From: JAEXZL01 sp049943125
GTDB taxonomy: Bacteria; Bacillota; Clostridia; Clostridiales; Clostridiaceae
Direction of reading: 5' to 3'
Assembly: GCF_049943125.1 (NCBI RefSeq)
Contig: NZ_CP188040.1
Coordinates: 806,001-870,000 of the forward strand
Length of the DNA stretch: 64,000 nt
Position numbers and translations under genes: made by a program. Under the pieces are notes generated by a model that was not told the DNA's origin, did no database searches, and saw only the letters and a list, made by a program, of their open reading frames with translations. This document shows positions 35,735-44,700 of this stretch, piece after piece. Every line of letters starts with the position of its first letter. Position 1 is the stretch's first letter.

Positions 35735-36688
35735 TTATTTATTCACGATAAAAGGACATTCTCTGCCGGATAAAACATCAATTAAGTTAGTTACCGCTGC
35801 TTGACCCATCTTATTCGTTGCCTCCTGGGTATGGGCACCGGTATGTGGAGTAACTACAACATTATCTAAGGTAAACAGAGGAGAATCCTTTGGCGGCTCC
35901 TCTTCAAAAGCATCGAGACCTAATCCACCTAATTTCTTATCTACCAATGCCTCATAAGCTGCTTCCTCATCAATGATTCCTCCTCTTGAGGTATTGATTA
36001 AAATAGCATTATCTTTCATCAGCTTAAGGGTTTCTTTATTTATTAAATGTCTAGTATCATTATTTAAAGGAAGATGAAGACTAATAACATCTGCTTTACT
36101 GAGCACCTCTTCAAGGGGAAGGGCATCTATTTTATTTTCTCTGCAGAATTTCTCATTTATAAAAGGATCATAAGCAATAATTTTCATGTTAAAGCTCTGA
36201 GAACACCTAGCAACAACCTTACCGATTGCACCGAGTCCTACAATACCAATAGTCTTTCCGCTTAACTCAACTCCCGTTGAACGTACCCATTGACCAGACT
36301 TAGTGTTGTTATTAAGGAAGGGCACTCTTCTAGCCAGGGATAATATTAAAGCAAAGGCGTGTTCTCCCACCGCTTCAGCATTAACTCCTGGAGTATTAGT
36401 AACAACTATTCCTTTTCTCTTGGCAGCCTCTATATCCACCCTATCGTAGCCTGCACCATACCTAGAAATCACTCTTAATCTATTACAGGAGTTAATTACA
36501 GACTCTGAAATATTGTCTAATCCAGCTATAAATCCATCACAATCTTTAAGAAGAGGGATTAGTTCTTCTTCATTTAATGGTCTTCCTTTATCATTCATCA
36601 CAAGTTCATCAGCAAATTCATTTAATTTATAAAATAGCTCCGGCTGTTTTTCCGGATTTAATGAAGTTGGTGTAATTAATATCTTCAT
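35735..36688 (-). CDS. D-isomer specific 2-hydroxyacid dehydrogenase
   Basis: 317 residues. NAD-binding GLGAIGKVVA, catalytic Arg in LINTSRGGIIDEEAAYEAL, Glu in DAFEEEPP and His in TPHTGAHTQEA. The family includes phosphoglycerate dehydrogenase and 2-ketogluconate/hydroxypyruvate reductase (GhrB). Within a sugar-acid operon, a 2-keto acid reductase role (for instance 2-ketogluconate to gluconate) fits best; the short form lacks an ACT domain, which disfavours serine synthesis. Confidence 0.85.
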   Translation of the reverse strand: MKILITPTSLNPEKQPELFYKLNEFADELVMNDKGRPLNEEELIPLLKDCDGFIAGLDNISESVINSCNRLRVISRYGAGYDRVDIEAAKRKGIVVTNTPGVNAEAVGEHAFALILSLARRVPFLNNNTKSGQWVRSTGVELSGKTIGIVGLGAIGKVVARCSQSFNMKIIAYDPFINEKFCRENKIDALPLEEVLSKADVISLHLPLNNDTRHLINKETLKLMKDNAILINTSRGGIIDEEAAYEALVDKKLGGLGLDAFEEEPPKDSPLFTLDNVVVTPHTGAHTQEATNKMGQAAVTNLIDVLSGRECPFIVNK

Positions 36689-36719
36689 ATAAAAAATCCT
36701 TCCTATATGTTAATCATCA

Positions 36720-37352
36720 CTATTTAACTAAAGCAAGTGCTTCTTTTGTTAACTCAATAATCTTAGAAAACTCCCCATCATTTATAAGATTCTCTTTAAC
36801 CATCCAGCTTCCACCACAAGCAATTATCCTATCAAACTCTAGGTATTTTGTAATGTTATCTGCATTAATACCACCGGTGGGCATAAATTTTATACCTGGA
36901 AATGGAGCCGCCAATGCCTTTATGGTATCAAGTCCACCATACTGTTTTGCAGGAAAGAATTTTACTACTGGTAAATTATATTCAAGTGCTATCATTAATT
37001 CTGTTGGTGTACATACACCAGGAAAGATAGGAATATCATTATCAATAGCAAATTCTATTATTGATCTATTAATTCCTGGCGATACTATAAATGCTGCTCC
37101 TGCATCTAGTGCCCTTTTTGCTTGCTCTAGATTTATAACTGTACCAGCTCCCACTAGCATTTCCGGGATATTCTTACTGATTTCTTTAATAGCTCCTTCA
37201 GCAGAGCTTGTACGAAATGTAATCTCCGCAATAGGTAGTCCTCCTTCACATAGAGCTTCTCCTAATTTAATGGCATCATTTACATTGTTGATAGTCACTA
37301 CTGGTACTATCTTCTTTTCTTCTACCACTGATATAGCTTCTAATGGTTTCAT
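36720..37352 (-). CDS. eda: 2-dehydro-3-deoxy-phosphogluconate aldolase (KDPG/KHG aldolase)
   Basis: 210 residues. IAEITFRTSSAEGAI (substrate Glu/Arg), VGAGTVINLEQA, FPGVCTPTELM, the Schiff-base Lys in PVVKFFPA and MPTGGIN are all present. It splits KDPG into pyruvate and glyceraldehyde 3-phosphate in the cytosol. First gene of the sugar-acid operon. Start choice is odd: the SD-like AAAGGAG touches an ATG at 37385, while the family's usual start matches the ATG at 37352, which follows a stem-loop. No KDG kinase of the PfkB type is seen in this window. Confidence 0.9.
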   Translation of the reverse strand: MKPLEAISVVEEKKIVPVVTINNVNDAIKLGEALCEGGLPIAEITFRTSSAEGAIKEISKNIPEMLVGAGTVINLEQAKRALDAGAAFIVSPGINRSIIEFAIDNDIPIFPGVCTPTELMIALEYNLPVVKFFPAKQYGGLDTIKALAAPFPGIKFMPTGGINADNITKYLEFDRIIACGGSWMVKENLINDGEFSKIIELTKEALALVK

Positions 37353-37400
37353 AACTTTTTTCGCTTTGCTACAAAAGCAAAGCATCTCCTTTCATTAGCT
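37353..37400 (-). promoter_or_regulatory. Shine-Dalgarno and hairpin ahead of eda
   Basis: On the minus strand AAAGGAG is followed at once by ATG and a 7-bp stem-loop GCTTTGC/GCAAAGC; the family-typical ATG comes 10 bases after the stem. The hairpin could bring that ATG into range of the Shine-Dalgarno, or regulate initiation. Confidence 0.4.
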
Positions 37401-37453
37401 TATTTTCAATAATAATTCATCATACAAGTTGCAACATTGTTAATCCATTGAAT

Positions 37454-37468
37454 TGTGCACGTTTTCAA
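37454..37468. promoter_or_regulatory. cre-like catabolite-repression site
   Basis: The core CGTTTTCA with flanking TG matches the reverse form of the CcpA cre consensus except for two of its A/T-preferring positions. It lies about 70-115 bp upstream of the sugar-acid operon, where CcpA control would be expected. Confidence 0.45.
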
Positions 37469-37853
37469 AGAGATGTCAAGAGAATTGAAAATCGGAATGT
37501 CAGTCTTTATGTCACTTATAATCTAAGACTGCTGCAAGAATAGCTAATGGTTATAGGATATATAATATAATTATTATTATAAAATTATATTATTATAATA
37601 AAACTATACTATAATCATATAAATCATTTTTACTTTCGTCATATTAACCAAAAGTCATCAGATGTATTTTCATTTAAAGATTACTGCTTAATAGATAAAA
37701 TGTCAATATATATTACAAAAAATTATTATTTTTTATAATATTTATTATATTTTTTATACCTTGACAGTTATACCTTGGCTAAAATCGCAAATTCGTACTA
37801 CCACTTATACTTCTTAGATATATTCCTAGGTCTAAATCTTTTCCATAAACACA
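37469..37853. other. AT-rich promoter region between sugar-acid operon and regulator gene
   Basis: This 385-bp stretch has no open frame that looks coding. It is mostly A/T, including a long alternating A/T run at about 37555-37620, and must carry the promoter of the sugar-acid operon. I could not pick one -35/-10 pair or a clear GntR operator. Confidence 0.5.
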
Positions 37854-37888
37854 AAAAAACAGCTTCAATATATCCTTAAGCTGTTTTT
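37854..37888 (-). terminator. Intrinsic terminator of the GntR regulator gene
   Basis: AAAAACAGCTT and AAGCTGTTTTT form a stem with built-in T-runs on both strands, 20 bp beyond the regulator's stop. Confidence 0.8.
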
Positions 37889-37907
37889 CAATGTACTTTT
37901 ATTCTTT

Positions 37908-38594
37908 TTATAAATTGTAATTTAAAATTATCAACATCCTATTATCATGGAGATGTTCAACCATAGCGGTTCTTGCACCTATATAATCACGTCTCTTAAT
38001 AGCTTCAGCTATTTCTCTATGGTTTTTAACTGTATGCTTCACAAGCTCATTGTGGGTGGCATCGATATTTGTTGACACTGAAGAATTAATAATAGGTATA
38101 AGCTTTTCAATTATCTTGTTTCCACTAGCCTCAGCTATATATGCATGAAACTTCATATCTTCTTCTCTATATTCTTGATTTGTATTAATCAATGACTCAA
38201 CTTTTAAACACTGATCCATAATTTTATTTATCTGCTCAGAGGTAGCTTTTATTGCTGCTGCTTCTGCTATTTGTGGCTCTAACATCAATCTAGCTTCTAT
38301 TAAATCTAGTGCAAGCTTACCATCCCATTCCTCAAAGGTTAAGCCTAAAGGATCTACAGGTATACCCTGCTTATCGGAAACAAAGGTGCCAGCCCCTTGC
38401 CTTATCTCCAAAATATTTCTTGACTCTAAACTCTTAATTGATTCACGGACAGTACTTCTACTAACCCCTAGCTGATTAGCCAACTCATATTCATTAACTA
38501 ACCTTTCTCCTGGCTTCAAACCCTTTTCTTTTATTATATTAATTATCTGCTCAGCAACGCGTTCTGATAGGGATCCACCCATGGTTTTCTTCAT
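37908..38594 (-). CDS. FadR/GntR-family transcriptional regulator
   Basis: 228 residues. The winged helix (residues 10-75) shows LVNEYELANQLGVSRSTVRESIKSLES and RQGAGTFVSD. The FCD effector domain follows with LIEARLMLEPQIAEAAA, metal-type His residues in MKFHAYIAEASGN and KNHREIAEAI. Members respond to organic acids such as uronates, gluconate or lactate. It lies upstream of, and in the same direction as, the sugar-acid operon but has its own terminator. AGGAGG precedes the start. Likely controls that operon. Confidence 0.88.
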   Translation of the reverse strand: MKKTMGGSLSERVAEQIINIIKEKGLKPGERLVNEYELANQLGVSRSTVRESIKSLESRNILEIRQGAGTFVSDKQGIPVDPLGLTFEEWDGKLALDLIEARLMLEPQIAEAAAIKATSEQINKIMDQCLKVESLINTNQEYREEDMKFHAYIAEASGNKIIEKLIPIINSSVSTNIDATHNELVKHTVKNHREIAEAIKRRDYIGARTAMVEHLHDNRMLIILNYNL

Positions 38595-39116
38595 AAATCA
38601 TCCTCCTATTTACCGTTCCTAACCCTATGCTTTTAATATGAACGATCTAAATGGTAAGGTAGTTATACGATTTTATATAATAGTTCACCCTAATTATATA
38701 ACAAAAAATAGCAAAATTCTAATATAAACAACTATGAAAGATTACCCCAACCATTATCTTCACCTTCTAATTACTTCCCTTACTATAATTCACAACTCCA
38801 CGAATTATAGTAAGGTTTATTAATCTAGTACATCATTTATTCTATAAAAAAATAGAAAACCCTTTTGAGAGAATAACCTATTTATCATAAACTAAACATC
38901 AATATATCATAACCAGTTAACAGTCAACTCACAATATTACTTTAAGACTTCGTAATATCTAAACTCAACTTAATTATTCAAAATTGTAAATTCAAAAAAT
39001 TCAATATATAATTATATATGTAATATAACTGTTTAAAACGTAACTATATACTAAATGTATTAGTAGTATACCAGTCATATAGCTATTTAATATTTTCAAA
39101 CCCTAGGAGGTATTTT
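38595..39116. other. AT-rich intergenic region between divergent genes
   Basis: About 520 bp between the divergent GntR gene and the amidohydrolase gene. It holds a perfect 14-bp inverted repeat at 38778-38815 and, near its right end, A/T-rich promoter-like sequence and the ribosome site TAGGAGG at about 39104-39110. No coding frame seen. Confidence 0.5.
38778..38815. repeat. Perfect 14-bp inverted repeat
   Basis: CCTTACTATAATTC (38778-38791) and its exact complement (38802-38815) flank a 10-base centre. The right arm runs into TTTATT, so it could act as a terminator on the plus strand, but no plus-strand gene precedes it. An operator or a stray palindromic repeat is equally possible. Confidence 0.55.
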
Positions 39117-40475
39117 ATGAATAATAGCTTAATGATTAAAAATGCTCGATTTATCGTTACCTGTGACGATGAAGACAACCTGTATGAGAACACTAATATC
39201 TTAATCAATGATGGTGTTATTACTTATATAGGTAAGAATCAATACGAAGCTGATGAAACTATAGATGCTTCTAACATGATTGTTTATCCTGGTCTAATTA
39301 ACACTCATCATCATCTCTATCAAACCTTCAGTAGAAATTTACCACAGGTACAAGGCATGGAGCTTTTTCCCTGGCTGAAAACCTTATATGAAATCTGGAA
39401 GAATCTAAATGAAGAGGTTGTTTATTATAGTTCCCTTACAGGCCTGGGGGAGCTCTTAAAAACTGGCTGTACCACCTGCTTTGACCATCACTACGTCTTC
39501 CCAAATGATAACGGTACCAATCTTTTAGACAGCCAATTTGAAGCAGCAACACTCTTGGGAATCCGTATGCATGCTGCTCGAGGAAGTATGGACTTAGGTA
39601 TTAAGGACGGAGGTTTACCACCAAATTCCGTGGTACAAGAGGTTGAAGCTATCCTTAAGGATTCAGAAGCTGCTATAAAAAAGCATCATAATCCTGCTCT
39701 CTATTCTATGAATCAGATTGTGCTAGCTCCCTGTTCTCCATTCAGTGTTTCTGGGACTCTTATGAAGGAAAGTGCGGCTCTTGCCAGAAAACACTGCGTT
39801 AGGCTTCACACCCATTTAGCAGAGACAAAGGACGAGGAAACCTATACTCTGTCTACCCTTGGACTCAGACCTTTAGAATATATGGAGACCTTAGGCTGGA
39901 TAGGACCTGATGTATGGTTTGCTCATGGAATTCATTTTAATGATGAGGAGCTAGGTCTTCTAGCTAAAACAAAGACAGGGGTTGCTCATTGTCCTATATC
40001 CAACATGAAATTATCCTCGGGAGTGGCCAGAATCCCTGAAATGCTGTCACTAAATATACCTGTGGGTCTTGCCGTAGATGGGTCTGCCAGCAACGATGGC
40101 TCAAATCTCCTGGAGGAAATGAGAGTCTGCTATTTACTTCATCGCTTACAGTCTAGCCAAAAGGCTCCTAGCGGCTATGATATCTTAAAGATGGCTACTA
40201 ATGGAGGCGCTCGTCTTCTTGGAAGGTCGGATATAGGAAGCCTTAAGCTAAACATGGCTGCAGACTTATTTATGATTGACATGAATAAAATAAGCCTCGT
40301 GGGTACCCAGCTCGATCCCAAATCCCTTTTGAGCACCGTGGGCTATAAAGGAAATGTAGACTATACCATAGTTAACGGAAGAATAGTTGTAAAGGAAGGT
40401 ATGTTGACAGGAGCTGACGAGTATTCAGTGAGTGAAGCTGCAAACAAAGCTTTCACTAAGTACTTGGCGTATTAA
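39117..40475 (+). CDS. Amidohydrolase, 8-oxoguanine deaminase-like
   Basis: 452 residues of the TrzA/ATZ/8-oxoguanine deaminase family. Metal ligands appear in GLINTHHHLYQT (HxH), RLHTHLAETKDEE, AHGIHF and VDGSASNDGSN (Asp). The N-terminal composite beta domain (1-60) and C-terminal strand return near 380-430 are in place. The NTHHHLYQT and ASNDGSNL patterns are those I associate with 8-oxoguanine deaminase, which converts 8-oxoguanine to urate; related substrates such as guanine, S-adenosylhomocysteine or isocytosine are possible. A single gene with its own terminator. Confidence 0.78.
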   Translation: MNNSLMIKNARFIVTCDDEDNLYENTNILINDGVITYIGKNQYEADETIDASNMIVYPGLINTHHHLYQTFSRNLPQVQGMELFPWLKTLYEIWKNLNEEVVYYSSLTGLGELLKTGCTTCFDHHYVFPNDNGTNLLDSQFEAATLLGIRMHAARGSMDLGIKDGGLPPNSVVQEVEAILKDSEAAIKKHHNPALYSMNQIVLAPCSPFSVSGTLMKESAALARKHCVRLHTHLAETKDEETYTLSTLGLRPLEYMETLGWIGPDVWFAHGIHFNDEELGLLAKTKTGVAHCPISNMKLSSGVARIPEMLSLNIPVGLAVDGSASNDGSNLLEEMRVCYLLHRLQSSQKAPSGYDILKMATNGGARLLGRSDIGSLKLNMAADLFMIDMNKISLVGTQLDPKSLLSTVGYKGNVDYTIVNGRIVVKEGMLTGADEYSVSEAANKAFTKYLAY

Positions 40476-40479
40476 TATA

Positions 40480-40520
40480 AAAAGTCATATTTTGGTGCCT
40501 GTCACCAAAATATGACTTTT
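40480..40520. terminator. Bidirectional intrinsic terminator
   Basis: A perfect 18-bp stem (40480-40497 with 40503-40520) with an A-run on one side and T-run on the other separates the convergent deaminase and fabK genes. Confidence 0.9.
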
Positions 40521-40562
40521 CCATTTTATCACTTTTTTGCGAATATCACACAATGCTGTGAA

Positions 40563-41501
40563 CTAACTAAGGCTTATCCCACTTAATCTCTTCAAAGCCT
40601 CTTCACACTCTGAAATCATTGAGGTTATAGCTTCCTCTACTGTGGTTATCTTGTTGATCATACCTGAGATTTGTCCGGTCATCACGGAGCCAGTTTCTAT
40701 ATCTCCGTCGATAACTGCACGTCTTAAGGCCCCATTACCTAGTTCTTCGAATTCTTCTCTAGTGGCTCCTTGCTTCTCAAGCTCATAGAACTTGATAGTC
40801 ATAGGGTTTTTGATGCCTCTTACAGAGTTACCTATGGTTCTTCCGGTAACTATGGTGTCTGCATCACCACAGTCTAATACAGCCTGCTTAAAGTTCTGGT
40901 GAACAGGACATTCGTGAGTTGCTATGAATCTGGTTCCTACCTGAACTCCTTGAGCACCTAGGGCAAAGGCTGCAGCCATTCCTCTTCCGTCTCCTATTCC
41001 TCCTGCTGCTATTACAGGGATGGAAACTGCATCTACTACCTGAGGTACTAGAGCCATGGTGGTACTCTCCCCTACGTGGCCACCGGATTCTGTTCCTTCT
41101 ACCACTACAGCATCAGCACCGATAGCTTCCATCTTCTTTGCTACCTTTACATTAGGGATTACAGGAATAACAATAACTCCTGCTTCCTTCCACATCTGCA
41201 TATAAGGAGCTGGAGTTCCTGCTCCGGTAGTTACAACCTTAACTCCCTCTTCAATTACCATTCTGGCAATCACTTCTTTATCAGGATGCATCAGCATTAC
41301 ATTAAGTCCAAAAGGCTTGTCCGTTAATTCCTTGCATCTTTTTATTTCTTCTCTTATTCTCTCAGTGGTAAAGCCTCCACTGGCTAAAATACCTAAGCCT
41401 CCCGCATTAGATACTGCTGCTGCAAGGTCTGCTGTAGCGATTTGTGCCATGGCTCCTTGGAATATTGGATATTTGATGTTTAATAGCTCTGTGATTTTCA
41501 T
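40563..41501 (-). CDS. fabK: Enoyl-ACP reductase II (FabK) / nitronate monooxygenase-like flavoprotein
   Basis: 312 residues, FMN TIM barrel. IKYPIFQGAMAQIATADLAAAVSNAGGLGIL at the N-terminus, VVVEGTESGGHVGE, IPVIAAGGIGDGRGMAAA and GVQVGTRFIATHEC are diagnostic of the FabK/NPD group; ESGGHVGE favours FabK. It reduces the enoyl-ACP double bond in fatty-acid synthesis. Usually it lies inside a fab operon; here it is alone. A secondary function as nitronate monooxygenase cannot be fully excluded. Confidence 0.85.
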   Translation of the reverse strand: MKITELLNIKYPIFQGAMAQIATADLAAAVSNAGGLGILASGGFTTERIREEIKRCKELTDKPFGLNVMLMHPDKEVIARMVIEEGVKVVTTGAGTPAPYMQMWKEAGVIVIPVIPNVKVAKKMEAIGADAVVVEGTESGGHVGESTTMALVPQVVDAVSIPVIAAGGIGDGRGMAAAFALGAQGVQVGTRFIATHECPVHQNFKQAVLDCGDADTIVTGRTIGNSVRGIKNPMTIKFYELEKQGATREEFEELGNGALRRAVIDGDIETGSVMTGQISGMINKITTVEEAITSMISECEEALKRLSGISLS

Positions 41502-41716
41502 TATTATTTTCCTCCTCTGCTTTTATAAAACTATTTCCTTCAGAAGATTTATTTTCTTATATTCAGTATTCTAATAATCGGCGCTCAAAATAAAAACTCT
41601 TATAAATAGTCATACATTCGAAATTATTATAGCATAGAGTAATGAGAATAATTATTAATTAAAAGTTAACAATTCAATTAATATCTCTAAATACTTAGAC
41701 ACTTTCATTATAATAA

Positions 41717-41762
41717 AGCACTCCTAGAGGCTTCACTTGTGAAGTGAGCCTGAAGGAGTGCT
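41717..41762 (-). terminator. Intrinsic terminator of the repeat surface-protein gene
   Basis: Two-part stem (AGCACTCCT/AGGAGTGCT and GGCTTCACT/AAGTGAGCC) followed on the minus strand by TTTATTATA, 28 bp beyond the stop codon. Confidence 0.82.
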
Positions 41763-41789
41763 AAAACTATGAAATTAAAGGTATTATAC

Positions 41790-44700
41790 TTATTTAATTT
41801 TTATACTCTTAACAGAACTGTTTGCTGAGTTAACTGAAGTATTCTTTTTATAAACAGCTTTAACTTTATAATAGTATGTATTTCCTGCTTTCACAGATGA
41901 ATCTGTGTATCCAGATTTGCTGGTAACCTTAATCTTAGTGTATTTACCATTCTTACTTGTAGATCTATAAACCCAATACTCTGAAGCGCCCTGTACATTC
42001 TTCCACGCAACTTTAACCTTTCTTCTTACAGCCCTTGAAAGAGTTACTGTTGGGCTAGAAAGCTTACAAGTACAAGATACTACAGAGCTAGATGCTGCAT
42101 GAGCAGTACTTGTTTTTGAGGATATAGCTTTTACCTTATAATAATAAGTTTTTCCTACTTTTGAAGAAGTATCAATATAGGCGGTTTTTTCCGTTACTGC
42201 GAGTCTTTTATATTCGCCATTCTTACTGGAAGCTCTATACACATAATATTTTGATGCTCCGTTTATAGATTTCCAGGTAAGCTTAATCTTTCCACTGGAT
42301 GATACATTACTTGCATTAACCACTGCTCTCGGTAGCTTACAGATAGAGGATACTATGCTACTTGAAGCTGAATTTGCACCACTGTTTTTTGAATGAGCTG
42401 CTATTACTTTATAATAATAGGTATTAGCAGTTTTTGCTGATGTATCGGTATAGCTAGTTTTTTTAGTGTCTGCTAGCTTAGTATACTGTCCATTTTTACT
42501 AGTGGCTCTATAAACATAATACTTTGAAGCTCCATCTATAGCCTTCCAGGTAAGCTGAATCTTCCCAGTGGATGCTACATTGCTTGTATTAACCACTGCT
42601 CTCGGTAGCTTACAGATAGAGGATACTATGCTACTTGAAGCTGAATTTGCACCACTGTTTTTTGAATGAGCTGCTATTACTTTATAATAATAGGTATTAG
42701 CAGTTTTTGCTGATGTATCGGTATAGCTAGTTTTTTTAGTGTCTGCTAGCTTAGTATACTGTCCATTTTTACTAGTGGCTCTATAAACATAATACTTTGA
42801 AGCTCCATCTATAGCCTTCCAGGTAAGCTGAATCTTCCCACTAGAGGACACGTTGCTAGATTTCACTGTAGGTCTAGCTAAATCACAGATGCTAGATACA
42901 ATTGAGCTAAATTCTGATGTAGCACTGCTGTTACTACTAGAAACAGCCTTTACCTTGTAATAGTATGTCACTCCAGCCTTGGCAGAGGTATCTGTATAGC
43001 TAGTTTTAGATGTAGTTTTTAACTTCGTATAGCTACCACTCTTACTTGTAGAACGATATATAATATACTCAGATGCCCCATCTACAGCTCCCCAAGCAAG
43101 CTTTATTTTACCATTAGAAGCTACATTACTTATGGAAACCTCTGGTGATCTTGGGCAGTTATAATGCATCTTGGCTGCCTCAAGCTCCTCATTATCTTTT
43201 CCTATTTTTATCTTATTCCATTGAGCTTTAGATCCCTCATAGTAAACATTTGAAAAATCCAGGCAGTTCCAGAAAACTCGATCTTCAATGACTTTTACTG
43301 ATTTAGGTATATAAATGCTTTTAAAGTCACAGCTGCGAAAGGCTTCATATTTTATGGTTTTCACAGAGTCTCCCAGTTTTAAATAAGTAATCTCATTATT
43401 TACAAAGGCATCTTCACCTATAGTAGTTACCCCATCACCTATTATAACTTTCTTTAAGTTGCAATTACTGAAAGCCCAGTCACCAATTTCTCTGACACTA
43501 TCTGGGATAACTATAGATTTAAGACCCCAACAATTTCCAAAAGCACCTTCACCTATGGTAGCAAGTCCTTCATTCAGTGCTATCTCTGAAAGCTCATAGC
43601 ACTGAGAAAATGCACCTGACTCAATACTTTTTACAGTATTGGGTATGGAAATACTTTTTAGCTTAGCACAATCAAAGAAAGCACTCCTTGGAATTCTAGT
43701 CAGTCTTTTTCCAAGATCAATGCTTACAAGATTCTCACATCCACTAAAAACAGCCTCACCTAAACTCATAAGATTCTTTGGGAGGGTAACTTTCTCAAGC
43801 TTAGTACAATCAAAAAATGCAAGACCTTCAATTTTAATAACACTAGAAGGTATAGTAATAGATTTTAAGGAGGAACAATTTGAAAAGGTTGAATTACCTA
43901 TCTCAGTGATTTTGGGCGGAAGCTTAACCTTTGATAGCTTAGAGCATCCATCAAATAAGCCACCATCTAGAACTGTAATAGCTTCATCAAAGACAGCAGA
44001 TTTTATCTTATCTGAGTATTTAAGCCATTCCCAATACATCTGTCCTTGAAGCTGAAACATCTCCCCAGAGCCATTAAAAAGTAATCTTCCATCTTGGTAT
44101 AAAAGCCATGTTATATCTTTTCCGATAATCCCAAAATCTATAGTACCACCTTTTATAGCTTCAACAGTAAAACTTCCTTCTTTTCCCATATAAGAAAGAT
44201 TAATAGTATGCTTACCTAGGTTATCGAAAACATATTGGTTAACACGATAAGTATCTTTACCAATGGTATCTTCATACCACTTATCTTTTATCACTATTTT
44301 ATTATTTGGTATAATTTCCTCTGATCCATCATTATAATATCCTTTAACAACTAACCCACTGATGTCCAGCTGCTCACCTAAGTAATACTTTACTTTAGAT
44401 GGAGCTTGCACTACTTTAATTTTTGTAAGTCTCCTGGTGAATCCAGAGCAGACCACCTCAATACTAGCTGAAACTCCAGTATCCACAGAGGTTGCTGTAA
44501 TTGTTACCTTTCCATTTTCATGCCCAGTAATAATACCCTTTTCATCTACTGAAGCAATTTCTGGATCAGAGCTTGTATAAACCGTATCTGGAAAGGATGC
44601 GTCAACTGGAATTCTTCCAATAATAAGCTCTTCAGTTGGTGAAGCTTTTGTTAGTTTTATACTGCTATTACTTATAGCTATAGATTTAGTAAGCTTTCCT

